Below, piece after piece: positions 20,165 to 28,500 of a stretch of 64,000 bases of DNA. Position 1 is the first letter of the stretch; each line of letters starts with the position of its first letter. This DNA comes from Listeria ivanovii subsp. ivanovii (GTDB taxonomy: Bacteria; Bacillota; Bacilli; Lactobacillales; Listeriaceae), in the NCBI RefSeq assembly GCF_900187025.1, contig NZ_LT906478.1, forward strand, positions 2,712,001 to 2,776,000, read 5' to 3'. A program made the position numbers and the translations under genes. Under the pieces are notes generated by a model. It was not told where the DNA came from, searched no databases, and worked only from the letters and a program-made list of their open reading frames with translations.

Positions 20165-20182
20165 TTGGCACGGTACTTGCAT
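20165..20182 (+). promoter_or_regulatory. Sigma-54 (-24/-12) promoter of the PTS operon
   Basis: TTGGCACGGTACTTGCAT matches the RpoN consensus TGGCACNNNNNTTGCW, with GG at 20167-20168 and GC at 20179-20180, exactly ten bases apart. The start of transcription would be near 20192, about 35 bases before the IIB gene. Confidence 0.9.
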
Positions 20183-20226
20183 ATATACTAAGTGTTAAGA
20201 GTATTATTCAGAGGAGGAATTTAATT

Positions 20227-20532
20227 ATGAAAACAATCATGCTAGTATGTTCAGCAGGTATGTCTACCAGCTTATTAGTTACTAAAATGGAAAAAGCAGC
20301 AGAAGCACAAGGTATAGAAGCAAAAATCTTTGCAGTGGCCGAAGCAGAAGCAGCTAACCATTTAGATGAAATCGATGTGTTACTACTTGGACCTCAAGTA
20401 CGTTTTTTAGAAGGAAACATGAAGAAAAAATTGGAGCCAAAAGGTATTCCGTTAGCTGTTATTAACAGTGTTGACTACGGAATGATGAAAGGCGACAAAG
20501 TTTTAGAACAAGCATTAGATTTAATGAAGTAA
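20227..20532 (+). CDS. PTS lactose/cellobiose-family EIIB component
   Basis: A 101-residue EIIB with the active-site cysteine in MLVCSAGMSTSLLV (Cys8) and the family motifs LLGPQVRF and INSVDYGMMKGDKVL. It transfers phosphate from EIIA to the beta-glucoside or related disaccharide carried by EIIC. GAGGAGG precedes the ATG. It is the first gene behind a sigma-54 promoter, as for several Listeria PTS operons controlled by LevR-like activators. Confidence 0.92.
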   Translation: MKTIMLVCSAGMSTSLLVTKMEKAAEAQGIEAKIFAVAEAEAANHLDEIDVLLLGPQVRFLEGNMKKKLEPKGIPLAVINSVDYGMMKGDKVLEQALDLMK

Positions 20533-20546
20533 AAAGAGGGTAATTA

Positions 20547-20560
20547 CAGCTAGCTAGCTG
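20547..20560. repeat. 14-base perfect palindrome between IIB and IIC genes
   Basis: CAGCTAGCTAGCTG lies in the 137-base gap between the IIB and IIC genes. No T run follows, so it is not an intrinsic terminator. It could be an RNA-processing or stability element that sets subunit ratios. The rest of the gap holds no gene. Confidence 0.35.
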
Positions 20561-20669
20561 AAAATTATAAAAAATTTAGAAGAGGTATAGTAGTAACACC
20601 AAGATTTAGAAATTATGTTTTTATCTTAAACCGTGCTATTACTCTATCCTCAAAAAAGGAGAATAAAAA

Positions 20670-21977
20670 ATGAATGGTTTTATCGCATTTATGGAAAAAT
20701 ATTTCATTCCCTACGCAGCCAAAATTGGTGGGCAACGTCATTTAGTAGCAATTCGTGATGGTTTCATCTCAACAATGCCTCTAATGATTCTAGGCTCTTT
20801 CGCTGTTTTAATTAATAACTTCCCGATTCCAGCATACCAAAAGTTCATGAATAACTTATTTGGTGAAGGAACTTGGCAAGCATTCGGCGGAAACGTTTGG
20901 AATGGTACTTTCGCTATTTTAGGATTGCTTATTGCTTTCACTGTAGCTTACAACTTAGCTAAATCATACGACAAAGATGCGCTTTCTTCCGCAGTAGTAT
21001 CTGTTGCTACTTTCTTCACTATTGGCGCAATTGCTCCAGGTGCAGATGGTATACCTAATACTGGCGGTCTTGGATCAACTGGTCTTTTCTTAGCATTAAT
21101 TATCGCACTTCTTTCTACAGAAATTTTCACTCGCTTAAGTGGTAGTCCAAAACTAATTATCAATATGCCTGATGGTGTTCCACCAGCAGTTTCTCGTTCA
21201 TTCGCAGCGTTGTTTCCTGCAATGATTACTGTATCTATCTTTGGTCTTATCACTGCGTTCTTCCAAGCAGCTGGTGTGACTAATCTAGTTATTTCTTTCT
21301 ATGAATTAGTACAAGAACCGTTTATGGGACTTGCAAACTCCTTGCCAGCAGCACTTATTTTGGCATTTGTTTCTTCATTCCTTTGGTTCTTTGGTTTACA
21401 CGGTGCGAATATTATCGATCCGTTCATGCAAACAATTAACGTTCCAGCTATCGAAGCTAACGTAAAAGCACTAGAAGCAGGAAAAGAACTTCCTTACATC
21501 GTTAACAAACCTTTCTTTGACTCTTTCGTTAACTTAGGCGGAACTGGGGCAACTATCGGTTTAATCATTGCCATCTTCATCGTAGCACGTAAGCATAAAG
21601 CATACATGACAGTTTCTAAATTGTCTGCAGCGCCAGGTCTTTTCAACATTAATGAACCAATGATGTTTGGTCTTCCAATCGTCTTAAATCCAATTATGTT
21701 CATTCCGTATATCGTGGCACCACTTGTACTTGTAACTGTAGCTTATATTGCAACAGCTATTGGTCTAGTACCAGCTTGTACAATTGTAACTCCTTGGACT
21801 ACACCACCAATTATCGGTGGAGCACTTGCAACACAAAGTATCGCTGGTGGCGTACTTGCTGCTGTAAACTTAGGATTATCTATTCTAATCTTCCTTCCAT
21901 TCGCGAAAATTGCTCAAATTCAAGAGCTACGTCGTGAAAAAGAAGCACTTGCTGCTGAAGGCGTTATTGCTGAATAA
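20670..21977 (+). CDS. PTS lactose/cellobiose-family EIIC component
   Basis: A 435-residue membrane transporter of the CelB/LicC family, with about ten hydrophobic segments and the conserved FNINEPMMFGLPIVLNPIMF block near residues 328-347. It forms the sugar channel and phosphorylation site of the PTS. AAAAGGAG precedes the ATG. Together with the separate IIB and IIA genes it makes a complete permease for cellobiose, lichenan or lactose-like sugars; the exact substrate is unknown. Confidence 0.92.
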   Translation: MNGFIAFMEKYFIPYAAKIGGQRHLVAIRDGFISTMPLMILGSFAVLINNFPIPAYQKFMNNLFGEGTWQAFGGNVWNGTFAILGLLIAFTVAYNLAKSYDKDALSSAVVSVATFFTIGAIAPGADGIPNTGGLGSTGLFLALIIALLSTEIFTRLSGSPKLIINMPDGVPPAVSRSFAALFPAMITVSIFGLITAFFQAAGVTNLVISFYELVQEPFMGLANSLPAALILAFVSSFLWFFGLHGANIIDPFMQTINVPAIEANVKALEAGKELPYIVNKPFFDSFVNLGGTGATIGLIIAIFIVARKHKAYMTVSKLSAAPGLFNINEPMMFGLPIVLNPIMFIPYIVAPLVLVTVAYIATAIGLVPACTIVTPWTTPPIIGGALATQSIAGGVLAAVNLGLSILIFLPFAKIAQIQELRREKEALAAEGVIAE

Positions 21978-22013
21978 TTTTTTAAAACCAAATCTTTAAG
22001 GACGTGTTTACAG

Positions 22014-22316
22014 ATGGATTTAGAACAAACAATTATGAGCTTGATCGTGTTCGGTGGTAATGCTAAAAGTGACGCTATGTTAGCAATTGATTCCGCTAAA
22101 AAAGGCGATTTTGCCCAAGCAGACGAACAAATCGCGCAAGCTGAACAAGCACTACTTGAAGCGCATCATTCTCAAACAAAACTTATACAAGGTGAAGCAC
22201 GTGGCGAAAAAACAGAAGTATCCCTTCTACTCGTTCACGCACAAGATCACTTAATGAATGCAATTACTTTCAAAGATTTAGCGAAAGAAATTGTTGACCT
22301 GTATAAGAATAAATAA
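22014..22316 (+). CDS. PTS lactose/cellobiose-family EIIA component
   Basis: A 100-residue all-helical EIIA. The phosphorylated histidine is in LLLVHAQDHLMNAIT (about His75), and the trimer-forming acidic residue lies nearby. It passes phosphate from HPr to the operon's EIIB. It is the last gene of the operon and is followed by a complex bidirectional terminator. Confidence 0.92.
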   Translation: MDLEQTIMSLIVFGGNAKSDAMLAIDSAKKGDFAQADEQIAQAEQALLEAHHSQTKLIQGEARGEKTEVSLLLVHAQDHLMNAITFKDLAKEIVDLYKNK

Positions 22317-22320
22317 AACC

Positions 22321-22419
22321 AAAAAGACCAGCCGTCGTTATTCTGACTGAGCTGACCCCAAAAAATTAGACCTGAAAGTCTAACTTTTTGGGGTCACTAC
22401 AGACAGCTGGTCTTTTTTT
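22321..22419. terminator. Bidirectional terminator with an inner hairpin element
   Basis: The outer arms AAAAAGACCAGC (22321-22332) and GCTGGTCTTTTT (from 22406) form a terminator usable from both sides, between the convergent PTS and rodA-like genes. Its loop holds a second, 44-base hairpin (22353-22396) beginning TGACCCC and ending GGGGTCA. Confidence 0.75.
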
Positions 22420-23521
22420 ATTCCGTTAAAGTTGCATCAGAACGAATAACTGCTAAAACTACCCCAATTGCAATAAAATTCCCAAGCACCGAACTTCCAC
22501 CATAGCTAATAAAAGGTAGTGGAATCCCTGTTAACGGCATCAATCCAATCGTCATTCCAATATTTTCAAAGATGTTAAAAGCAAAACTCACTGCAAATCC
22601 AGCTAAAACAAGCGAAGAAAATGTATTTTTCATCATTAATGCCGCCATAATTAATTGGTGAATCAGTAACATAAACAAAATCAGTAGCACGCTGACACCA
22701 ATAAAACCAAACTGATGCCCAATCGTGCTAAAAATCATGTCTGTATGGCTTTCTGGAATATACGCATTCGTACCAGAACTCCCTGTCATCATCCCCGAAC
22801 CAACTGCTTTTATTGATAAATTTAGTTGATACACTGAATCAGGATCCTTCGTTGGATCAAGCCAAGCCTGAATGCGTGCAAATTGATAAGCATGAAAACC
22901 CAATTTTTCCAATACAGGAATATGATATACCACTAAGTACATTCCCGTAACAACAACTCCCAACAACACTGTAATCAAACTAACCATTAATTTTGTCGAT
23001 TTTATTGCTAGTAAGATAATCGAAAGTGCCGTTACCCCATAAACAATCGTTGTACCAAGATCTGGTTGTTTCATTATCAACAGTAGCACAACGCCCGTTA
23101 AAGCCGTAAGAATTCCCAGTTGCTTCCATTTTTGTGCTTGAAACTTTACAGCAAAATGTGCTAATACAAAGATAAAAATCGATTTAGTTACTTCAGAAGG
23201 TTGAAGTGAAAATCCGCCAAACCGATACCAACGAGTTGCTCCGTTAATATTTTGTACTAATGGGTTCGGAATAAGTATGCCTAGAAGCAAAATCACCATC
23301 GCTAAATAAAGCCAGATTGCTTGATGCCTTAAGAGTTCAACCGGTAGTCGCGAAATACCGAAGCAAGTAATCGACCCAATGATTAGAAATACTAATTGCA
23401 TTCCGACAAAATTAGTATTATATTGATTCGTTTGTTGTGCATAGTAAATCGCTACACAACTAACTAATGATAATAGAAAAACAAATAAAATAATCCGGTT
23501 ATATAATAGTTCTCGTTTCAT
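22418..23521 (-). CDS. SEDS-family peptidoglycan polymerase (RodA/FtsW)
   Basis: A 367-residue polytopic protein of the RodA/FtsW family. Typical motifs are FGGFSLQPSE near residue 105, ESHTDMIFSTIGHQFGF, and the C-terminal TGIPLPFISYGGSS. SEDS proteins polymerise glycan strands from lipid II together with a class B PBP. It overlaps the upstream paralogue by four bases (ATGA), so the two are co-translated. Which one serves elongation or division cannot be decided here. Confidence 0.9.
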   Translation of the reverse strand: MKRELLYNRIILFVFLLSLVSCVAIYYAQQTNQYNTNFVGMQLVFLIIGSITCFGISRLPVELLRHQAIWLYLAMVILLLGILIPNPLVQNINGATRWYRFGGFSLQPSEVTKSIFIFVLAHFAVKFQAQKWKQLGILTALTGVVLLLIMKQPDLGTTIVYGVTALSIILLAIKSTKLMVSLITVLLGVVVTGMYLVVYHIPVLEKLGFHAYQFARIQAWLDPTKDPDSVYQLNLSIKAVGSGMMTGSSGTNAYIPESHTDMIFSTIGHQFGFIGVSVLLILFMLLIHQLIMAALMMKNTFSSLVLAGFAVSFAFNIFENIGMTIGLMPLTGIPLPFISYGGSSVLGNFIAIGVVLAVIRSDATLTE

Positions 23522-24648
23522 AAATACACGACCTTTCTTGTTTCAGCTAAGCCATTTCGCCTTGCTGCAGCGAGTACAAATCCCACTGCACAAGAAAGCA
23601 TTATCACCGAACTTCCCCCGTAACTAATAAATGGCAGCGGCACTCCAGTAAGCGGAATAATCCCACTCACTCCACCTAAATTCAAAAACATCTGTACAGA
23701 AATCCACGTAGCCACACCGATACAAACAAGCGAATCAAAAATAAATGGACTGCAAATGCCAATATAAATAGTTGTAAACACTAACAACATCAGTAAAAAT
23801 ATCGTCCAAACAACCCCAAACATACCAAGCTCTTCTGCAATAATCGTCATGATAAAATCTGTGTGAGGCTCAGGTAAATATCCGAGCTTCTGAACACTTT
23901 CTCCTAGTCCATTTCCAAATATGCCACCACTCCCAATTGCATAGTAGCCATTTCTCAGTTGGTAGGAAGCATCTAGATTATCTGTATTAAACGGATCTAG
24001 ATAAGCGAATCGTCCTAGTTTTGCAGAACTAAAGAATTCTGGGTGAAACAAATAGATAATTATTATCGCAACTAGTAGGAAAATAAATACACCAATTGCC
24101 ACCCTAACAAGCCGAGACAGGCCGACCCCGCTAGTTAAAAACAGAGCCACGCCAATCACACCTAAAATAAGCGCCGTACCAAGATCAGGCTGTAAGAACA
24201 CTAGCGCAACCGTCAAAAATAAAAATCCTAATAACCAATACTGCACTCTCTGACCACAACCTTTTTTCATAATAACTGTGGCCATTACAAGTATTAGTAG
24301 CAGCTTGACCATTTCTGTTGGCTGAAACGTCACACCGAAGATAGAAAGCCATCTTTGCGCGTTATTTGTTGCGCTTCCTGTCACAAGTACTAAAGCCAGC
24401 GAGCCAACTAATATTCCAGCTAAAACTCGTAATGTGTACCTACGATAAAACAGCTTAATCTTCAATCGAGAACAAATTAATAACGCTAACAACCCAATAC
24501 CATAAAACAGAAGTTGCCTTTTAAAAAAATAACTTGGCTCCACCTTGTAGCGCATGATCGCCACTCCATAACTCGTACTATAAACTAACAGCAAACTCCA
24601 AACCGAGAGGAATAGATACGTCACGAAGAGCAAACGACCGCGCCGCAT
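23518..24648 (-). CDS. SEDS-family peptidoglycan polymerase (RodA/FtsW), second copy
   Basis: A 376-residue paralogue of the downstream gene, with GVTFQPTEMVKLLLI, LPEPHTDFIMTIIAEELG and TGVPLPFISYGGSS. About ten membrane segments are visible. It begins directly after the stop codon of the Mg2+ ATPase gene and overlaps the next SEDS gene, suggesting one transcript behind the Mg2+-sensing leader. Coupling of wall synthesis to Mg2+ supply is an inference. Confidence 0.9.
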   Translation of the reverse strand: MRRGRLLFVTYLFLSVWSLLLVYSTSYGVAIMRYKVEPSYFFKRQLLFYGIGLLALLICSRLKIKLFYRRYTLRVLAGILVGSLALVLVTGSATNNAQRWLSIFGVTFQPTEMVKLLLILVMATVIMKKGCGQRVQYWLLGFLFLTVALVFLQPDLGTALILGVIGVALFLTSGVGLSRLVRVAIGVFIFLLVAIIIIYLFHPEFFSSAKLGRFAYLDPFNTDNLDASYQLRNGYYAIGSGGIFGNGLGESVQKLGYLPEPHTDFIMTIIAEELGMFGVVWTIFLLMLLVFTTIYIGICSPFIFDSLVCIGVATWISVQMFLNLGGVSGIIPLTGVPLPFISYGGSSVIMLSCAVGFVLAAARRNGLAETRKVVYL

Positions 24649-27219
24649 TTAAATCCACTCCCGAAACTTGCGGATATAAAGCATTTTTACCACTTGCATG
24701 GTTGCCATATAACCAACAAGTACTAAGACTAACCATGGGAAATAACTTCCTGGCAAGCTAACAAATCCAATACTATGTCCAAATCCTGTAAAAGGAATAA
24801 TAAGACCAAGAGACATTACAATCAAAGTCGAAATCATCACAGGTGCAGTTGCCCGACTTTGAATAAATGGAATCTTTTCTGTCCGAATCATGTGCACTAC
24901 AAGCGTCTGTGTTAATAGCCCCACAACAAACCAGCCACTATGGAATAACGCTTGTTCCGCCATCGTATTCGCACTAAATACAAACCACATAATCAAAAAT
25001 GTCGCAATATCAAATATCGAACTAACTGGTCCGATACACAAAATAAATCGCAACATTCCTTTTTGTTCCCAAGCATGCGGTTTTTTCAAAAAGGACCGAT
25101 CCATTTTATCCCAAGGAAGTGTTAGTTGGGAGGAATCGTATAGTAAATTCTGTAGTAATAAATGCAGTGAAAGCATTGGTAAGAATGGTATAAAAGCACT
25201 CGCAATTAAAACACTAAATACATTTCCAAAATTCGAGCTTGCCGTCATTTTAATATATTTTAGAATATTTCCAAATACATTTCGTCCTTCCATGACCGCA
25301 TCATTTAAGACGGTCAAACTTTTTTCAAGTAAGATAACGGAACTAGCGTCTTTTGTAATATCTGCTGCTGTATCTACTGAAATTCCGACATCTGCTTTTC
25401 GAAGAGCCGGCGCATCATTCACTCCATCGCCGAGAAAACCAACTGTATGTCCAGCTTCTTTAAGCAACTCAATAATTCGCGATTTTTGCATAGGTGTCAA
25501 CTTCGCAAAAATATGATACTTACGGAGTGCTTGCATTAGCTCTTCGTCCATTAATTCATCTACTTCTGTTCCTAGTAAAAATCCGTTTGCTGGAATTCCG
25601 ACTTCCTGACAAATTCGCTTCGTTACAATTTCGTTATCCCCGGTCAACACTTTCACATTAATTTTATTTTTGAAAAGACTAGTAATCGCCTCTTTTGTGG
25701 ATGATTTGACGGGATCACGGAAGCCAAGGAAGCCTGCAATAATCATATTTTCTTCATCTTCTTTTGTGAAAGCCTCGCCCGTTTTTTGAGACTTGTATGC
25801 AACACCAATAACCCGAATCCCCGAACGGTTCATTTCCGCACACATTTCTTGTAACTCTTTTTTCTCCTGCTTAGTTAACGCGGAAATAGCACCATCAATA
25901 TCTTTATGAGTACAAACCGTCAGCATTTCTTCTACTGCGCCTTTAGTAATTATCCGAGTTTCCAAATTATTTTCGACAATGACACTCAAACGCCGACGGT
26001 CAAAATTAAACGGAATTTCACCAATTTTATTCCAACCATTCGCAACTTTTTTACTTAATCTTGTCATTATAGCCTGATCTAAAACGTTTTTCCATCCTGT
26101 TTGGAAATAACTATTTAAATAAGCCATCTCTAGCACTTTTGTTGATTTCCCTCCTTGACTATCAATATATGTCACGAGTTCTAGCTTGTCTTCTGTTAAT
26201 GTTCCTGTTTTATCGGTGCATAAAATATCCATCGCACCAATGTTTTGAATCGCACTAAGTTCTTTCATAATAACTTTTTCCGATGACATATTTATTGCGC
26301 CTTTTGCCAAGTTGGTGCTGACAATCATTGGTAGCATCTCTGGTGTTAGTCCTACCGCAATCGCTACTGCATAAAGGAAGGCTTCTAACCAGTTTCCTTT
26401 CATTAAACCATTAATCAGAAATACGATTGGCACCATCACTAACATAAAATAAAATAATAATTTGGAAATAGTTTTAACACCTTTGTCAAAGCTTGTATCT
26501 CCACGTTTTTCTGTTGCAGCAATCGAAAGTGACCCAAAGAATGTTGCGCTTCCAGTCCGAAGAATAACCGCACGACCATGCCCACTAAGCACATCTGTCC
26601 CCATAAACAATAAATTCTCCCGTTCAAAAATTTCTGGGGTAGCACGCTTATCATCGACATACTTCTCTGTTGGTATGGATTCTCCAGTGAGCGCGGACTG
26701 ATTAATCAACAAATCTGTCGCAGAAATCACTCTTGCATCAGCTGGGATAATATCACCTACCGAAATTTCAATTACATCACCAGGGACAACTTCATCCTGA
26801 GTTACCACCGTCATTTTTCCATCCCGAAGCACGTTCACCTTATTTTTCACCATATTTTTTAGCGCATAACTTGCCCGTTCTGCTCTACTAGATTGAATAA
26901 AGCCAAGTAGGCCACTAGTAAATATCATAATTGCCATAATAATCGTGGCTTCCATGTCCGCTGTTAGGTAGGAAATAACCATTAATAATACTAAAATATA
27001 AATAAACGGATTATTAAACGCTCGAACAAACAGCCGTAATTGTGAGACTTTTTGTTCTTCTACCGTTTGATTTCGGCCAAATTCTGCTTGCCTAATCGCC
27101 ACTTCTACTCGTGTTAAGCCTGAATCCATAACACCTACTTCTTCTAAAATTTCTTCTTTACTCATTTGTGATTCTTTGAGCATTTTTTTACTGTCCATTT
27201 TTACTTGTTGTTTTTTCAT
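24649..27219 (-). CDS. mgtA: Magnesium-translocating P-type ATPase (MgtA family)
   Basis: An 856-residue P3B-type ATPase. The phosphorylated aspartate is in ILCTDKTGTLTED, the actuator motif is LTGES, and the hinge motif is GDGVNDAPALRKAD. Hydrophobic helices are grouped as expected at both ends. It imports Mg2+ at the cost of ATP. The start is the ATG 8 bases after GGAGG; an ATG 15 bases upstream overlaps that site. A Mg2+ riboswitch, terminator and short leader frame precede it, so it is made when Mg2+ is scarce. Confidence 0.92.
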   Translation of the reverse strand: MKKQQVKMDSKKMLKESQMSKEEILEEVGVMDSGLTRVEVAIRQAEFGRNQTVEEQKVSQLRLFVRAFNNPFIYILVLLMVISYLTADMEATIIMAIMIFTSGLLGFIQSSRAERASYALKNMVKNKVNVLRDGKMTVVTQDEVVPGDVIEISVGDIIPADARVISATDLLINQSALTGESIPTEKYVDDKRATPEIFERENLLFMGTDVLSGHGRAVILRTGSATFFGSLSIAATEKRGDTSFDKGVKTISKLLFYFMLVMVPIVFLINGLMKGNWLEAFLYAVAIAVGLTPEMLPMIVSTNLAKGAINMSSEKVIMKELSAIQNIGAMDILCTDKTGTLTEDKLELVTYIDSQGGKSTKVLEMAYLNSYFQTGWKNVLDQAIMTRLSKKVANGWNKIGEIPFNFDRRRLSVIVENNLETRIITKGAVEEMLTVCTHKDIDGAISALTKQEKKELQEMCAEMNRSGIRVIGVAYKSQKTGEAFTKEDEENMIIAGFLGFRDPVKSSTKEAITSLFKNKINVKVLTGDNEIVTKRICQEVGIPANGFLLGTEVDELMDEELMQALRKYHIFAKLTPMQKSRIIELLKEAGHTVGFLGDGVNDAPALRKADVGISVDTAADITKDASSVILLEKSLTVLNDAVMEGRNVFGNILKYIKMTASSNFGNVFSVLIASAFIPFLPMLSLHLLLQNLLYDSSQLTLPWDKMDRSFLKKPHAWEQKGMLRFILCIGPVSSIFDIATFLIMWFVFSANTMAEQALFHSGWFVVGLLTQTLVVHMIRTEKIPFIQSRATAPVMISTLIVMSLGLIIPFTGFGHSIGFVSLPGSYFPWLVLVLVGYMATMQVVKMLYIRKFREWI

Positions 27220-27260
27220 TTTTCTTGCCTCCATTTTCTAGGCAAGCCGAAAGTAACGTT

Positions 27261-27356
27261 TTATGTTCGCCAGAGATGAAGGTTAGTCACTCTTGCAGCT
27301 TGATTTTCCTGATATGAATCCGGTTCTTCTAATTCGTCTTCCTGTCGATGTGACAT
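27261..27356 (-). CDS. 31-residue leader ORF before the Mg2+ ATPase gene
   Basis: A short frame beginning MSHRQEDELEEPDSYQENQ and ending in LWRT. The ATG is preceded by GGAAGGAG. It sits between the riboswitch terminator and the ATPase start, with its stop 41 bases before the latter. It is acidic and has no membrane helix. It could be a leader peptide that tunes the pump, as short frames do in enterobacterial mgtA leaders, or a chance frame. Confidence 0.45.
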   Translation of the reverse strand: MSHRQEDELEEPDSYQENQAARVTNLHLWRT

Positions 27357-27445
27357 CTGCCCTCATCTCCTTCCCAATTTTCCTAAGCTTAATTGTCTGA
27401 AAATAAAATTTTAATTTCCAGATAATTATTCTCATAATAAATATG

Positions 27446-27480
27446 AAAAAAGTCCTTACCAAAACCTTGGCAAGGACTTC
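27446..27480 (-). terminator. Intrinsic terminator of the Mg2+ riboswitch
   Basis: GAAGTCCTTGCCAA pairs with TTGGTAAGGACTT, followed by a T run on the minus strand. It lies directly after the aptamer and would be the expression platform stopping transcription when Mg2+ is bound. Confidence 0.85.
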
Positions 27481-27499
27481 TGAATTTATGCGCGCACTA

Positions 27500-27668
27500 A
27501 AACAGACTCCCCTCGCTAAAGTTTTGGCACTATGCAACGTAAAGAATATTCTTAGCCACATTATGGAAAGCCTTAATCCGACAATCCCTGTTCTACCCAT
27601 TGGCGTCTTTGGACATTTTTGGGCAGTGGCCTGTGTTTGCATAGGAGCCTCACCTAACAGGCAAAACT
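27500..27668 (-). ncRNA. M-box (ykoK) Mg2+ riboswitch
   Basis: On the minus strand the conserved blocks GTTAGGTGAGGCTCCTAT, GGCCACTGCCCA, TGTCCAAAGACGCCAATGGG and TAGAACAGGGATTG occur in order. These are hallmarks of the M-box aptamer, which folds on Mg2+ and ends transcription of Mg2+ transporter genes. The ends given are approximate. Confidence 0.93.
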
Positions 27669-27698
27669 AGATATTTATTATCGCTCTAATCGTCTACG

Positions 27699-27727
27699 AT
27701 TTTAACATAGAAAATCCGAGCTCGCAA
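27699..27727 (-). promoter_or_regulatory. Promoter of the M-box/mgtA transcript
   Basis: On the minus strand TTGCGA (27722-27727), 17 bases, then TAAAAT (27699-27704) with an upstream TG. Transcription would begin about 25 bases before the aptamer. Confidence 0.65.
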
Positions 27728-27770
27728 GACAATTTGTAAAATACTTAACTTTTATTTAACTTTTTGTAAT

Positions 27771-28337
27771 TTATTTCAGTAATTTCAACAAAACATCTGC
27801 TAGTGCATCCGCAGTTGTCGTAATCGTTGGCGGACGTTTGTAAATATCATCGCGAACCTTTTCAACCATAATTAATAAAATAACACTATTTAAAATTAAT
27901 GAAATCGCATCAGCTTCTTGGGTAGAATTTTTACTGGGGATAATTTCTTTTACTTTTTCATTAACCCGCTCGTATAAATATTCCACAATCGATGGATCGA
28001 TAAATTCCATGTCTTTGCTGCCCATTTCCCGCACAGAAATCACCATGAAGTCCCGATACTTTTCATAAATATCCGAAATAAATTGACTTGCTTGACGTAA
28101 AAATATTTTTTCGCTTTCAAAATCTTTATCAAAAAACTGATTAATTTCTGCTTTCATACTCTCAAATTGGACTTCAAGTGTCATGTGAATCAAATTATCT
28201 TTATTCTTAAATTTTTTAAAAATAGTCGCTTCATTTATTCCTGCTGCTTCTGCTAATTGTCTAGTTGTAGAGCCTTTTATACCATTTTTGGCCATCATAC
28301 AAAGTGTTGCATCCATGATGGTTTCATTTGTAATCAT
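27771..28337 (-). CDS. TetR-family transcriptional regulator
   Basis: A 188-residue TetR protein. The DNA-binding helices are at residues about 20-48 (GSTTRQLAEAAGINEATIFKKFKNKDNLI); the remaining all-helical ligand domain is not recognisable. It is upstream of mgtA and divergent from the autolysin gene, so it could control either or an unlinked target. AGGAGG-like sequence precedes the ATG. Effector unknown. Confidence 0.88.
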   Translation of the reverse strand: MITNETIMDATLCMMAKNGIKGSTTRQLAEAAGINEATIFKKFKNKDNLIHMTLEVQFESMKAEINQFFDKDFESEKIFLRQASQFISDIYEKYRDFMVISVREMGSKDMEFIDPSIVEYLYERVNEKVKEIIPSKNSTQEADAISLILNSVILLIMVEKVRDDIYKRPPTITTTADALADVLLKLLK

Positions 28338-28500
28338 TCAAATACCTCCGTTCAACTAAGTAAGCACTTGCTTATATTCAGTATACCAAAAACAAGTCTT
28401 TTTGACAATTTAATTACAATTTGTATATACCATTTCTATCCTATGTGAAGTGTGTAATAATGAATGTAGAAGATTTTAAAAGAAGTGGAAGTGATTTACT

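Noticed and set aside
24890..25516. 208-codon plus-strand frame
   Set aside because: Antisense shadow of the Mg2+ ATPase gene, whose motifs are intact on the other strand.
27283..27642. 119-codon minus-strand frame over the riboswitch
   Set aside because: It covers the M-box aptamer and its terminator; the conserved RNA explains the sequence better.
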